Position numbers and translations under genes: made by a program
In this document: positions 34,914 to 44,363 of the stretch, piece by piece
Layout of the letters: every line of letters begins with the position of its first letter
Numbering within the stretch: position 1 is the first letter of the stretch
DNA from: SIG603 sp963621245
GTDB taxonomy: Bacteria > Bacillota > Clostridia > Oscillospirales > Acutalibacteraceae
Assembly (NCBI GenBank): GCA_963621245.1
Contig: CAVFCW010000006.1
Span: 1 to 64,000, forward strand
Length of the DNA stretch: 64,000 nucleotides
Direction: 5' to 3'
Notes under the pieces: model-generated
Told to the model about the DNA's origin: nothing
Databases searched by the model: none
The model's input: the letters and a program-made list of their open reading frames with translations, nothing else

Positions 34914-35108
34914 AGATTAATCCGACATTTTTTATTGTGCTTTCGCTTTAAATACCAAAATACATAACAGTCGATATAAAATTATGTGAAAATCAATAAG
35001 GTCAAAAACCGAAAAAATCTTGAAATTATGATTTTTATAATTCTGAAACGGAAAATTATTGGATTCTCGTTAGAAAATTTAGTTAAAATTAACCGAAGCC
35101 GATAAAAA

Positions 35109-35140
35109 ATGTCGGATACTGATTAATATACTACATAGGA
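35109..35140 (+). promoter_or_regulatory. Bipartite element upstream of the GPH symporter
   Basis: ATGTCGGAT, 14 bases, then TACATAGGA; the same element as at 32267. A possible -10 (TATAAC, 35164-35169) lies 24 bases further on with no good -35, consistent with an activator-dependent promoter. Confidence 0.5.
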
Positions 35141-35218
35141 AATATTTGGATATTGTATTAGAATATAACCAGCTTAAGCAAAGCTTGAGTGAATATTAAA
35201 TGAAGGTGTGTTATAAAA

Positions 35219-36613
35219 ATGTCTAAAGAAAAGACCAACCAGAATGTTGCCGTAAAAGACGAAGTCAGCACGGCTTTCAAAATCTTTCATGCAACATCCG
35301 TAAACGGCGGCGCAATGATGATCGCAGCTGTTTTGGCAAGCTTCCTTTCGGTTTATATGACCGATACACTCAAAATTCCGGCAGCTTCCGCATCCTTGAT
35401 TATGTTTATCGCAACTCTTTGGGATGCAATCAACGACCCGATGATGGGCGTTATCGCCGACAGAACTAAGACAAGATGGGGTCGTTACCGTCCTTACTTC
35501 CTCTTTGCTCCTGTCCTTCTCACTTTCTTCTCAACCATGATTTGGATTGACTGGGGATTCACATCAACAACAGCAAAGACAGTTTATGTTCTATGCATGT
35601 ACATCGGTTACGGCATGACTGTTACAATGTACACAATGCCGCAGATGGCAATTCTTCCTGCAGCTGTTCGTGACAACGAGCAGAGAAACATGATTATTTC
35701 TCTCGGCGCAGGCGTTTGCGCAGCAGCATTCACAATCGGTAACACATTCACAACAAACATCACAGCATTCTTCAACAAACTCGGATTTAGCAACGGCTAT
35801 GTTCCTTACATGCTCATTTGCGGTGTTCTTGCTTTCATCTCCTTCTGGGGCTTGTTCGCAACATCGAAGGGCAAGGAGAAGTACCTGGTAGAGCCTGAAA
35901 AAGGCAACCCGCTCAAGGAGATCGGCAGAGTTCTCAAGCATAAAGAGGTTTGGCCGAACATCGTTGCATGGGTTATGGCTTCCATGGGTTACGGCATGAT
36001 GTTCTCAACATCTGTTTACTACATGATGTACTACTGGGCAAGACCTGACCTCATCTCTGTTTTCATGGGTGTTATTTCCATAGGCGCTCTTGTTTCAATG
36101 GTCGTTCTTATGCCTATCTTCTTAAAGGTATTCAAGACAGGTCAAAAAGCTATCCTCGTTTCTCAGGCACTCACAATTGTTCTTTATGTGTTCCTGTTCT
36201 TCTTCGGAAAGACAAACTTTGTATTGCTTTGCGTTCTCACATTCATTTCTTGCTGCACAGCTTCAATGCAGAATGCACTTGTTAACGTTCTCGTTAACGA
36301 TACAATCGACTTCATCATGCTCAAGGAAGGCAAGTCCTCAAACGGTATCATCTCTTCCATCAAGGGCTTTGCACAGAAGTGTGGCAACACAGTTGTTTCT
36401 TCCGGTATCCTCGCTGTTCTCTCAGCTTCAGGATATGTTGCAGGCGCAGTCGGTCAGCAGCCTGAGTCAACAATGTTCGCTCTTAACTTCTTAAAGTTCG
36501 GTGCTCCCACAATCACCGGTATCATTCTTATCATCTGCGTTATGCTCAACCCGATGAACAAGTATGCCGATGAGATCACAGCTATGAAAGCTAAGATGGG
36601 CGAAAACAAATAA
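35219..36613 (+). CDS. Glycoside-pentoside-hexuronide (GPH):cation symporter
   Basis: 464 residues with 12 membrane segments (MFS fold). The signature LWDAINDPMMGVIADRTKTR, followed by WGRYRPYFL, is the loop 2-3 motif of the GPH family (melibiose/lactose/glucuronide carriers); DTIDFIMLKEGKSSNGII lies in the loop between helices 10 and 11. It probably imports the galactoside, glucoside or rhamnoside that the neighbouring GH2, GH3 and GH78 enzymes cut in the cytoplasm. It has its own leader with the bipartite element and a strong terminator at 36643. Codon use is strongly biased (C-ending Phe/Ile/Ala codons), suggesting high expression. Confidence 0.93.
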   Translation: MSKEKTNQNVAVKDEVSTAFKIFHATSVNGGAMMIAAVLASFLSVYMTDTLKIPAASASLIMFIATLWDAINDPMMGVIADRTKTRWGRYRPYFLFAPVLLTFFSTMIWIDWGFTSTTAKTVYVLCMYIGYGMTVTMYTMPQMAILPAAVRDNEQRNMIISLGAGVCAAAFTIGNTFTTNITAFFNKLGFSNGYVPYMLICGVLAFISFWGLFATSKGKEKYLVEPEKGNPLKEIGRVLKHKEVWPNIVAWVMASMGYGMMFSTSVYYMMYYWARPDLISVFMGVISIGALVSMVVLMPIFLKVFKTGQKAILVSQALTIVLYVFLFFFGKTNFVLLCVLTFISCCTASMQNALVNVLVNDTIDFIMLKEGKSSNGIISSIKGFAQKCGNTVVSSGILAVLSASGYVAGAVGQQPESTMFALNFLKFGAPTITGIILIICVMLNPMNKYADEITAMKAKMGENK

Positions 36614-36642
36614 TCGGCTAAATTCAGTAAAATGTGATTGGT

Positions 36643-36682
36643 AAATCGCCGTGCGAATTGATATTCGCACGGCGATTTTTTT
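36643..36682 (+). terminator. Terminator after the symporter gene
   Basis: AAATCGCCGTGCGAAT / ATTCGCACGGCGATTT form a 16-bp stem followed by TTTTT. Confidence 0.9.
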
Positions 36683-36721
36683 AGCAATAAAAAACCGCAC
36701 ACATTAAGGTGCGGCATGTGT

Positions 36722-37858
36722 TCAGTTTGTGGCAAGCGGAATAAAAGGAGTATCGTCGTCCTTGTGCACTTTTCGATATTCCTGAGGAGACATATCATAA
36801 GCGGATCTGAATACTCTCGAAAAATGATCGGCGGAGTTGTAGCCAACTCGGTCGGCAATTTCTCCGACTTTCATAGAGGTGTTCAAAAGTAAATCTACCG
36901 CCTCGGCAAGTCTCAGCTTTTTTATAAGCTGGGTAAAAGTGAGGCCTGTGTTTTGCTTAATTAAAGTGCAGAGATGCGGTTCGCTGTAATGGAACATATC
37001 GGCAAGGCCCGAAAGAGTGAGCGTTTGGTAGTTATGCTGGATATACTGCAAAACCGAAGTAACATCCGACCACTTTTCACAGTTTCTGAACTGAATTGTC
37101 TGGCTTGCAGTTCTAAGAAGTACAGCAAACAGCAAATTTACAAGGCTAATACTGCAAGCGTTGCTATAAATATCTTTTCTGCTGCTTTCAATCATCAGGT
37201 GCCTTATGTACAATTTTAACTGCGGGGAGTTATTCGTGAAGAACAAAAGATAGTTGGCTTGGTCGTCTCCGCGCAAAATATTCTGGAAGAAATAGGAGAG
37301 AAGATCTTTTCTCGTCATCAGCGAAAAAAATGTCGTATCGAATGTGCTCTTCCTTATACATATCGTGAATACGGTTGAGTCGTCGTCAATGAGAAAATCG
37401 TGGTTTGAATTGGGCGCAATTATGCAAATTTCGCCCTCTTTCATGACATGTGTTTCGTCCTCAAATAAAAATTTTCCCTGACCACACGCTACAAAATTTA
37501 TCTCAAAATAATTGTGTTTGTGCATGCTGGGCCTTGTGTACCTTGGATGTCTCAAAACGAAAACATCCCTTGCGTTCGGTATTAAATCCTCTTCCTGAAC
37601 TATGGGAGCGACGCTGAAAGTGTCGTCTATCGAGAGAATCAGTGGGAGGGAATCCACAACTTTGTCAAATTCCGCGTCGGTCATGCTGGCGTAATCGGTG
37701 TAAACTTCTTCTCTGTCAAATGACTTTATGCTATCCTTTGCCAAACCTTGATTGTACAGAAATTTTCCCATCTCGGGAAATTGAAGACGCTTTCCCGTGC
37801 GGTAGTAATAAGCTTTCATGTGAGCCTGAAACTCGCCGTATGTCATGTAGTAAGCCAT
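36722..37858 (-). CDS. AraC-family transcriptional regulator with cupin sensor domain
   Basis: 378 residues. The N-terminal half has a leader helix region and a cupin-type beta-barrel (MHKHNYFEINFVACGQGKFL region near 132-150, then EGEICIIAPNSNHDF). The C-terminal 100 residues hold two helix-turn-helix motifs: LTLSGLADMFHYSEPHLCTL and MKVGEIADRVGYNSADHFSR, ending FRSAYDMSPQEYRK. GAGGTG precedes the ATG on the minus strand. It is transcribed towards the symporter and away from GH3, and is the natural candidate to bind the bipartite element found at 32267, 35109 and 37954 and to activate the cluster when sugar is present. Confidence 0.92.
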   Translation of the reverse strand: MAYYMTYGEFQAHMKAYYYRTGKRLQFPEMGKFLYNQGLAKDSIKSFDREEVYTDYASMTDAEFDKVVDSLPLILSIDDTFSVAPIVQEEDLIPNARDVFVLRHPRYTRPSMHKHNYFEINFVACGQGKFLFEDETHVMKEGEICIIAPNSNHDFLIDDDSTVFTICIRKSTFDTTFFSLMTRKDLLSYFFQNILRGDDQANYLLFFTNNSPQLKLYIRHLMIESSRKDIYSNACSISLVNLLFAVLLRTASQTIQFRNCEKWSDVTSVLQYIQHNYQTLTLSGLADMFHYSEPHLCTLIKQNTGLTFTQLIKKLRLAEAVDLLLNTSMKVGEIADRVGYNSADHFSRVFRSAYDMSPQEYRKVHKDDDTPFIPLATN

Positions 37859-37953
37859 AAAGCACCTCGAAATGCGTAGTTAATAGTGCAATAAATTTTT
37901 TATATAATTATATCAAATTATAGTGAGTTTTACAATGGCTATAATCTAAAAAA

Positions 37954-37985
37954 ATGTCGTGTATACATAAAAATAATACATTGAG
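37954..37985 (+). promoter_or_regulatory. Bipartite element in the AraC-GH3 divergent region
   Basis: ATGTCGTGT, 14 bases, then TACATTGAG, a variant of the elements at 32267 and 35109. It lies between the divergent AraC and GH3 starts. A -10-like TATAAA at 38002-38007 follows. Confidence 0.45.
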
Positions 37986-38084
37986 CGAATGGACGCTATC
38001 ATATAAAATTAGAGTATATAACAGCATCGTTTGTGGATATTTCGGTGCAAAATTACAGTGTGATAAAATAACGGAGGTTAAGTT

Positions 38085-39773
38085 ATGTTTGATTACAAAG
38101 CAAAACCGTTTAATTTAACGGACAAAGAAGTAAAATGGGTAGAAGACACCTATAATTCCATGAGCCTTGAGGAGAAAATCGGTCAGCTTTTTTGCCCGAT
38201 AGTCTTCACTAAGGACGAGAAAGAACTCAAGGAATTGGTAGAGACAAAGCGTATAGGCGGAATGCTTTACAGAGAGGGCCCCGGTGAGGAACTCAGACAG
38301 GCACACAAAGTGCTTCAGGACGCCGCTAAAATTCCGCTTTTAACAGCTTCAAACCTTGAGTACGGCGGAAACGGTTCTGCTGTCGAGGGCACATATTACG
38401 GCAGAGAAATGCTCGTAGCCGCAACGGGCAACACGGAAAGAGCATATCAGCTCGGCAAGGTAAGCTGCAGCGAGGGTGCGGCAGTCGGCGTTAACTGGTC
38501 ATTTGCTCCTGTTGTCGATCTTGACCAAAACTATCACAATCCTATCACCAATGTGCGCACATTCGGCGATGATTTGCAGACGGTTATCGATATGGGCAAG
38601 GCATATATCAAGGCGGCTCACGAAGAGGGCGTTGCAACTTCCGTCAAGCATTTTCCCGGTGACGGAGTTGACGAGAGAGACCAGCATCTTCTCACAAGCG
38701 TAAACTATTTAAGCTGTGAGGAGTGGGATAAGTCCTACGGCAAAATTTACAAAGAGATGATTGAAGCGGGAACGCTTACCGTCATGGCGGCTCATATTGC
38801 TATGCCCGCTTACGAGGAGTATTTTGACAAAAAGCCTTGCGAAAAGATTATTCCCGCTACGCTTTCAAAGAACCTTTTAACGCATCTTCTTCGCGAGAAG
38901 CTTGGCTTTAACGGACTTATAACAACTGATGCAACCCCGATGGTAGGTTTCTGCAGTGCCGAGGAGCGCTCAAAGGCTGTTCCGCTCAGCATTGAAAACG
39001 GTTGTGATGTATTCCTCTTTAACAGAAACATGGAAGAGGATATGCAGTATATGTTTGACGGCTACAAAAGCGGTATTCTTTCAGATGAGAGACTTGAAGA
39101 GGCTGTAAAGCGTATTCTCGCAACAAAGGCGGCAATGAAACTCCCCGAGAAGAAAGCCGCTGGAACTTTGGTTCCGGATTCCGATGCGCTCAGCATTTTA
39201 AGATGCGAAAAGCACGACACTTGGGCAAAAGAGTGCGCAGACGAGGGTGTAACTTTGGTAAAGGACACTCAGAATTTACTTCCGCTCAATTCTGAAAAGC
39301 ACAAGCGTGTACTTCTTGAAATAATGGGTGATTTCCCGTCAAACGAGCGTGTTACAGCTTATTTTAAGGGTAAGCTTGAAAGTGAAGGCTTTGAGGTAAC
39401 TGTCTATCAAAAAGAGGGCTTTGAGGTAATGATGGACAGCACCGAGAGCTTTAAGAGCAGATACGATCTCGTTCTTTATCTTGCCAACATTGAAACTGCT
39501 TCAAACAAGACGGTTTCCCGTCTTAACTGGCACACAATGTTCGGTCTTGGTAACAATATGCCGTGGATGGTTCATGAGATTCCCACCGCATTTGTCAGCG
39601 TAGGAAATCCGTATCATCTTCTTGACGCACCTATGGTAAAGACATATATCAACGGCTACTGCAACTCGGAATATGTTATGGACGCCGTTATTGACAAAAT
39701 GATGGGCCGCAGTGAGTTCGAGGGAACAAGCCCGATAGATCCTTTCTGCGGAAAAATGGATCTTAAATTCTGA
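38085..39773 (+). CDS. Glycoside hydrolase family 3, NagZ-like
   Basis: 562 residues, no signal peptide. The N-terminal TIM barrel has MSLEEKIGQLFCPIVFT, VGVNWSFAPVVDLD, the loop KHFPGDGVDERDQH (general acid/base His region of NagZ-type enzymes) and the nucleophile Asp282 in GLITTDATPMVGF. A second domain (about 370-562) resembles the C-terminal alpha/beta domain of two-domain GH3 enzymes such as YbbD. Substrates of such enzymes are beta-N-acetylglucosaminides or beta-glucosides; the loop favours the former. GGAGG lies before the ATG. It lies 40 bases upstream of the GH78 gene, probably in one transcript. Confidence 0.88.
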   Translation: MFDYKAKPFNLTDKEVKWVEDTYNSMSLEEKIGQLFCPIVFTKDEKELKELVETKRIGGMLYREGPGEELRQAHKVLQDAAKIPLLTASNLEYGGNGSAVEGTYYGREMLVAATGNTERAYQLGKVSCSEGAAVGVNWSFAPVVDLDQNYHNPITNVRTFGDDLQTVIDMGKAYIKAAHEEGVATSVKHFPGDGVDERDQHLLTSVNYLSCEEWDKSYGKIYKEMIEAGTLTVMAAHIAMPAYEEYFDKKPCEKIIPATLSKNLLTHLLREKLGFNGLITTDATPMVGFCSAEERSKAVPLSIENGCDVFLFNRNMEEDMQYMFDGYKSGILSDERLEEAVKRILATKAAMKLPEKKAAGTLVPDSDALSILRCEKHDTWAKECADEGVTLVKDTQNLLPLNSEKHKRVLLEIMGDFPSNERVTAYFKGKLESEGFEVTVYQKEGFEVMMDSTESFKSRYDLVLYLANIETASNKTVSRLNWHTMFGLGNNMPWMVHEIPTAFVSVGNPYHLLDAPMVKTYINGYCNSEYVMDAVIDKMMGRSEFEGTSPIDPFCGKMDLKF

Positions 39774-39813
39774 TTTGAGAGTAAAATAAGGCGTGGGCAA
39801 AGGAGGATGTAAT

Positions 39814-42609
39814 TTGAAAATAACAAATGTTAAAATAAACGGAATTGAAAATCCGATAGGCTTTAAGTTTGACTATGTTCTTGTCTCTTGGTATGTGGAA
39901 GAGGCTCAGGGCAAAAAGCAGACAAATGCTGTTATTGAAGTAAGCGATAACGCCGATTTCTCGAATGTTATATATAAGAAAGAAGGCAGTTCCCTTAAGC
40001 AGAGCGGTGAAAAGCTTGAACTTGAGTTTAAACCACGAACAAGCTATTATTGCCGTGTGACAGTTACTTCCGATGTAGGTGAGGTTGCCGTCAGCGATAC
40101 CGCCGTTTTCGAAACAGGTAAAATGGGCGAGCCTTGGGTCGGAAAGTGGATTTCTCCCAAAAAAGAGGATGAGTTTCATCCCGTGCTTCAAAAAACATTT
40201 TCGGTATCTAAAGAAATCAAGCGTGCAAGACTTTACATAAGCGGAGTGGGCTTGTTTGAGGCATATCTTGACGGTGAGAAAATCGGCAACGAATTTCTTG
40301 CTCCGTACATTAACGATTACGAGTCCGGAGTTCAGGTGCTCACATTCCCAATTGAAGATTCCTTAAAGGAAACAAAAGAATATACTCTCTCTGTTCTTCT
40401 CGGAAAAGGCTGGTATATGGGAGAGTTTGGTCTCGGGCTGACTTCAAACAACTACGGCAGTCGTATGGCTGCAATTTGCGAGCTTCACCTTGAGTATTCC
40501 GACGGAACAAAGGGGCTTGTCGCATCCGATGAGAGCTGGGAATATTTCGCTTCCGATATTGAGAATTCGGGAATTTATTTCGGCGAGATTCTCAATCGTT
40601 TGTTGTGGGAGAATAAAGAAAACACCAAAAAGCCTGTTGAGGTACTCGAAAATCCGGAGGAGCACGAGGAGACAATAAACCTTGCCGTTTCGAAACTTCA
40701 GGACAGACTTAGCCTTCCTGTTGTCGAAAAGGAGACTATCTCCGTTAAGGATATAATCTACACTCCCAACGAAGAGGTTGTCCTCGATATGGGTCAGAAT
40801 TTTGCCGGATTTGTTGAGTTTAAGGCAAACTTCTCAAAGGGCACAAAGGTAGTCCTCGATTTCGGCGAAATTCTTCAAGGCGGTAATTTCTACAATAAAA
40901 ACTACCGTGACGCAAAATCTCAGTTTGTTTATGTTTCTGACGGAAGAGAAGAGAGTATTAGACCGCACTTTACATTCTTCGGTTTCAGATATGTACGTGT
41001 GACAGGCTGGGATGGCGTTCTCGACAAGGATGATTTTGTCGGTAAGGTTATCTATTCCGACATCGCAAGAACGGGCTATATCGAGACATCCGACGAGAAG
41101 ATAAACAGACTTTATCAAAATACCGTTTGGGGACTTAAGTCCAATTTCATAGATATGCCGACAGACTGCCCGCAGAGAAGCGAAAGACTCGGTTGGACGG
41201 GAGACGCTCAGGTTTTTGCACCGACTGCAAGCTACCACATGGATACGAGAGCTTTCTTCCATAAGTTTATAAAAGATCTTCGTGACGAGCAAATTAAGCT
41301 TGGCGGCGGCATGCCGAATTTCTTGCCGAACATAGGTCATACCGAGAAAGCGGGAAGCGTGTGGGGAGACATCGCAACATTCTTGCCTGATACGCTTTAT
41401 ACCTACTTTGGCAGTGACGAGGAAGCCGAGTACTGCTATCCTCTCATGAAAGATTGGGTAGATTTTATCGACCGTGGAGATGAAGAGAGGGGAGAGAAAA
41501 CCTATCTTTTCGACTTCTTGGATACTTTCGGAGACTGGCTCGCTCTTGACGGAGCAACCCCAACAAGCTTTAAGGGAAGCACCGACGATACGTTCATCTC
41601 ATCTGTTTATTACTACAGATCCGCACAAATCGTGCGTGAAATGGCGGAGAGACTTAATAAAGCCGAAGATGCCGTTCATTACAGAGATCTCGAGGAACAT
41701 ATAAAATCTGCTGTTTTGAATGAGTTCTTTACACCGTCGGGAAGACTTTCGATAGACACTCAGGCGGCTTATGTCATTGCACTCAAATTTAAGCTTTACC
41801 GTGACCGTTCACGCATTGTTAAGCAGTTCAAGACAAGACTCAAGCGTGACTTGTATCAGATAAAGTGCGGATTTGCGGGAGCTCCGCTTCTTTGCACCGT
41901 GCTTGCCGAGGCTGGAGAATATGAGCTTGCATACGATTTCTTGCTCAAAGAGGGATTCCCAAGCTGGCTTTACAGCGTGAATCTCGGCGCCACAACCATA
42001 TGGGAGCGTTGGAATTCCGTTATGCCTGACGGCACGATAAGTGATACGGGAATGAACTCACTCAATCACTATGCTTACGGCTCTGTTATGGAGTTCGTGT
42101 ACGCTTATGCAGCTGGAATCCGTCCGCTTGAACCCGGATTCAAAAAGGCAGTGATTGCACCGCATCCCGATGTAAGAATCCCCAAAATGAATTGCAGCTA
42201 CAATTCTGCTTGCGGAAGATATGTATGTAATTTTGAGATTGCAAATGACGGAAAATTCAATGTTCACATTGAGGTTCCGTTTAACTGCGAGGCTCAGGTA
42301 GAATTGCCGGGATACGAGACGGAGAAAATGGTTTTGTCCTCGGGAGGTTATGATTTCTCATATGTGCCCGCAAAGGATATGAGAAAGCCTTACGGCAGAA
42401 ATACAACTCTTGCGAGACTTGCTAAGGACGGAAAAGCGATTGCCGTTCTCGGAAAGTATACTCCGCCGCTTGCTGGAATTGCGGCATCCGGAGATCCCGA
42501 AATGGGAGCAAATTCACTTGATGATATTTCACATATCACTTTCTTGCCCATTGATCCGAATGCGCTCGAAAAGGCAATCGAAGAAATTTCAGAAATAACC
42601 GCAGATTAA
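39814..42609 (+). CDS. Glycoside hydrolase family 78, alpha-L-rhamnosidase
   Basis: 931 residues from TTG 39814, chosen because AAAGGAGG precedes it; a GTG at 39793 would place that site inside the gene. Domains: fibronectin-like N-terminal part (about 1-105), bacterial rhamnosidase N domain (about 130-300, ARLYISGVGLFEAYLDGEKI), concanavalin-like domain, and the six-hairpin catalytic domain with DCPQRSERLGWTGD (Asp451 and Asp464) and Glu731 in TTIWERWNSV, then a C-terminal beta domain and about 80 extra residues. It removes terminal alpha-L-rhamnose. No signal peptide, so the substrate is an imported oligosaccharide. It is the last gene of the cluster, and terminators follow. Confidence 0.9.
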   Translation: MKITNVKINGIENPIGFKFDYVLVSWYVEEAQGKKQTNAVIEVSDNADFSNVIYKKEGSSLKQSGEKLELEFKPRTSYYCRVTVTSDVGEVAVSDTAVFETGKMGEPWVGKWISPKKEDEFHPVLQKTFSVSKEIKRARLYISGVGLFEAYLDGEKIGNEFLAPYINDYESGVQVLTFPIEDSLKETKEYTLSVLLGKGWYMGEFGLGLTSNNYGSRMAAICELHLEYSDGTKGLVASDESWEYFASDIENSGIYFGEILNRLLWENKENTKKPVEVLENPEEHEETINLAVSKLQDRLSLPVVEKETISVKDIIYTPNEEVVLDMGQNFAGFVEFKANFSKGTKVVLDFGEILQGGNFYNKNYRDAKSQFVYVSDGREESIRPHFTFFGFRYVRVTGWDGVLDKDDFVGKVIYSDIARTGYIETSDEKINRLYQNTVWGLKSNFIDMPTDCPQRSERLGWTGDAQVFAPTASYHMDTRAFFHKFIKDLRDEQIKLGGGMPNFLPNIGHTEKAGSVWGDIATFLPDTLYTYFGSDEEAEYCYPLMKDWVDFIDRGDEERGEKTYLFDFLDTFGDWLALDGATPTSFKGSTDDTFISSVYYYRSAQIVREMAERLNKAEDAVHYRDLEEHIKSAVLNEFFTPSGRLSIDTQAAYVIALKFKLYRDRSRIVKQFKTRLKRDLYQIKCGFAGAPLLCTVLAEAGEYELAYDFLLKEGFPSWLYSVNLGATTIWERWNSVMPDGTISDTGMNSLNHYAYGSVMEFVYAYAAGIRPLEPGFKKAVIAPHPDVRIPKMNCSYNSACGRYVCNFEIANDGKFNVHIEVPFNCEAQVELPGYETEKMVLSSGGYDFSYVPAKDMRKPYGRNTTLARLAKDGKAIAVLGKYTPPLAGIAASGDPEMGANSLDDISHITFLPIDPNALEKAIEEISEITAD

Positions 42610-42622
42610 TATTGTTGAGAAA

Positions 42623-42652
42623 CAGCCAAACAGCGTGATAACTGTTTGGCTG
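42623..42652 (+). terminator. Terminator after the GH78 gene
   Basis: CAGCCAAACAG / CTGTTTGGCTG, 11-bp stem with an 8-base loop, followed by ATTTCTGT (weak T tract). Confidence 0.65.
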
Positions 42653-42679
42653 ATTTCTGTATAACCGAATAATACAATG

Positions 42680-42725
42680 AAAAAACACCGTCAAAGCCGA
42701 GAAAATTCGGAATTGACGGTGTTTT
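42680..42725 (-). terminator. Terminator of the DHHW gene
   Basis: AAAAACACCGTCAA / TTGACGGTGTTTTT with an inner GCCGA/TCGG pairing. On the minus strand it is followed by a T run; it also can act on the plus strand. It starts immediately at the end of the DHHW gene. Confidence 0.85.
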
Positions 42726-44351
42726 TTAACTGAGTACATTTGCGAGTGAAGTGTCGCCCATGTAGGTGTTGCAGTTGTAAAGGAACAGCACATCGGTAAC
42801 CGCTTCGCTGTCGATAATCGAGCTTAAGCTGTCATAGTAATAACGTGGGTCGATCATAACTATTTCCTGATAGTACGGAGTGAGGAACTGAACAAAGCTG
42901 TTGGCGTAAGAGTCTTTTACAAGAAGAAGAACTCTGCCGTTGTTGTTCGTTGTGTTGATAGTTACCTGAGGATGGTTACCGCCCAAAAACACAGTGTATT
43001 TATCTTTGTCGTTCAGTTTATCGCTCTGATAGAGAGATGCACTTTTTTCATATGTGTCGTTGTATAGCACATAGAACTGGGTGTCTGTTCCGGCGGGAGA
43101 GTAAATCTCAATGCTGTCACGGTATTTCTTGATGTGACTTCCGCTTTTTGAAGACATCGTGCCCTCAAAGGAGTCTGTTACGGTGTAGACATTGTATGAG
43201 CTTATAGGATCGCTTATGTTGAGATCCGAAGCCATATCCATGAATGCGTAGTATGCTCCGAGACTTGTCCAGTGGTGGTCGGTGCGATAGTAAATATAAT
43301 CGTTCTGATGAGCTTTAAGCGTTGCTGTTGTGTCGGAGAAATGAATCGAGGCGTCAAGATTGTTTTTGAGATACGCAAGATCCTCGGTTTGATCGTGGAC
43401 GGGAATGTTTTTTGGCAGATAATCTTTCATGGTCGTAACATTGTTTGGGATTATCGCCATATTGATTCTAAGTCCCGTGTTTGCCTGTGCAAAAGTATTG
43501 AGCGCCGCAATATTCTTATCGACATTAGTATAGTTAATCTCATCGGGATCTTCCATGAGGTATCCGTTTTTGCCGAGAATAACGCCGTTGGTCTCTTTTT
43601 TGCCGAGAGCCTTATCACCGTTAAGTTTAAGCGTAATCCAGTTGTCTCTGAGGAAAAACTGATCGCTCACGTAGTCTTCAAGCTGACTGCCAAAAGTGCC
43701 GTCCATGAGTGAAGAAAGTGATAAGGTGGGGAAGCCCTGAAGCGCTCTGCTCTCGTTAAGAGATTTATCTTTGTCGGGAGTGAGAATATTGATTACATTA
43801 ACCAGTACTATCGTGACGATGAAAATCATGGCGACATTTCTGCAAATCGTCTTTCTGTTCCTTGCAAGCTTGTGTTCACGCCTTAGTTTTCTGCGTTCCT
43901 CACGTGTGAGCGTTGACGGATCGATTTTCTCGGGAGAAGTGTTTTCTGCTGTGGCTGAAGAGACTTCTTTCTTTTCAGGGACATTCGATTTTGGCTTTTC
44001 CTCACCGATAATAACTTTTCTGCCGACTGTCGGCCTTGAAGAAGACTGTCTCGGCTTTGTGTCGAAAGAGGTCAATCTCTGAAATTCGGTTTTTTCCTCT
44101 TCTGTCGCCAAGGTAGGAGTATATTTAAAGCTGTCCTTATCGGAATTTTTGGGCAAGTCGTTTTTGCGGGCTTGCTTTTTTTCGTCTTCGGCAGTTTTTG
44201 ATTGTGCCGCTTTGTTTTCTTTTTCGTTCAGCATGGCAACAAAGTCGTTGACCGATGATTTTTTGACGTCCGAACGGGGACGGGGAGAGACGGCTTTGCC
44301 GTTCTTTATTTCAACGGTAAAGCTTGATTTTGTATTGCCGTTGTTTTCCAT
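42726..44351 (-). CDS. DHHW-motif protein (AlgX/AlgJ-like partner of an MBOAT acetyltransferase)
   Basis: 541 residues. A charged, disordered cytoplasmic part (1-165), one membrane helix (about 170-190, VAMIFIVTIVLVNVINIL) and an extracellular SGNH-like domain. The domain carries YRTDHHWTSLGAYYAFMDMA at about 350-370, the DHHW motif, and LLLVKDSYANSFVQFL further on, the second active-site block (Asp-Ser). In alginate and related systems such proteins transfer acetyl groups delivered by the membrane MBOAT enzyme. The MBOAT gene lies directly upstream. The long disordered N-terminal part is unusual and may tether other proteins. Confidence 0.88.
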   Translation of the reverse strand: MENNGNTKSSFTVEIKNGKAVSPRPRSDVKKSSVNDFVAMLNEKENKAAQSKTAEDEKKQARKNDLPKNSDKDSFKYTPTLATEEEKTEFQRLTSFDTKPRQSSSRPTVGRKVIIGEEKPKSNVPEKKEVSSATAENTSPEKIDPSTLTREERRKLRREHKLARNRKTICRNVAMIFIVTIVLVNVINILTPDKDKSLNESRALQGFPTLSLSSLMDGTFGSQLEDYVSDQFFLRDNWITLKLNGDKALGKKETNGVILGKNGYLMEDPDEINYTNVDKNIAALNTFAQANTGLRINMAIIPNNVTTMKDYLPKNIPVHDQTEDLAYLKNNLDASIHFSDTTATLKAHQNDYIYYRTDHHWTSLGAYYAFMDMASDLNISDPISSYNVYTVTDSFEGTMSSKSGSHIKKYRDSIEIYSPAGTDTQFYVLYNDTYEKSASLYQSDKLNDKDKYTVFLGGNHPQVTINTTNNNGRVLLLVKDSYANSFVQFLTPYYQEIVMIDPRYYYDSLSSIIDSEAVTDVLFLYNCNTYMGDTSLANVLS

Positions 44352-44363
44352 GTTTACACCTCC

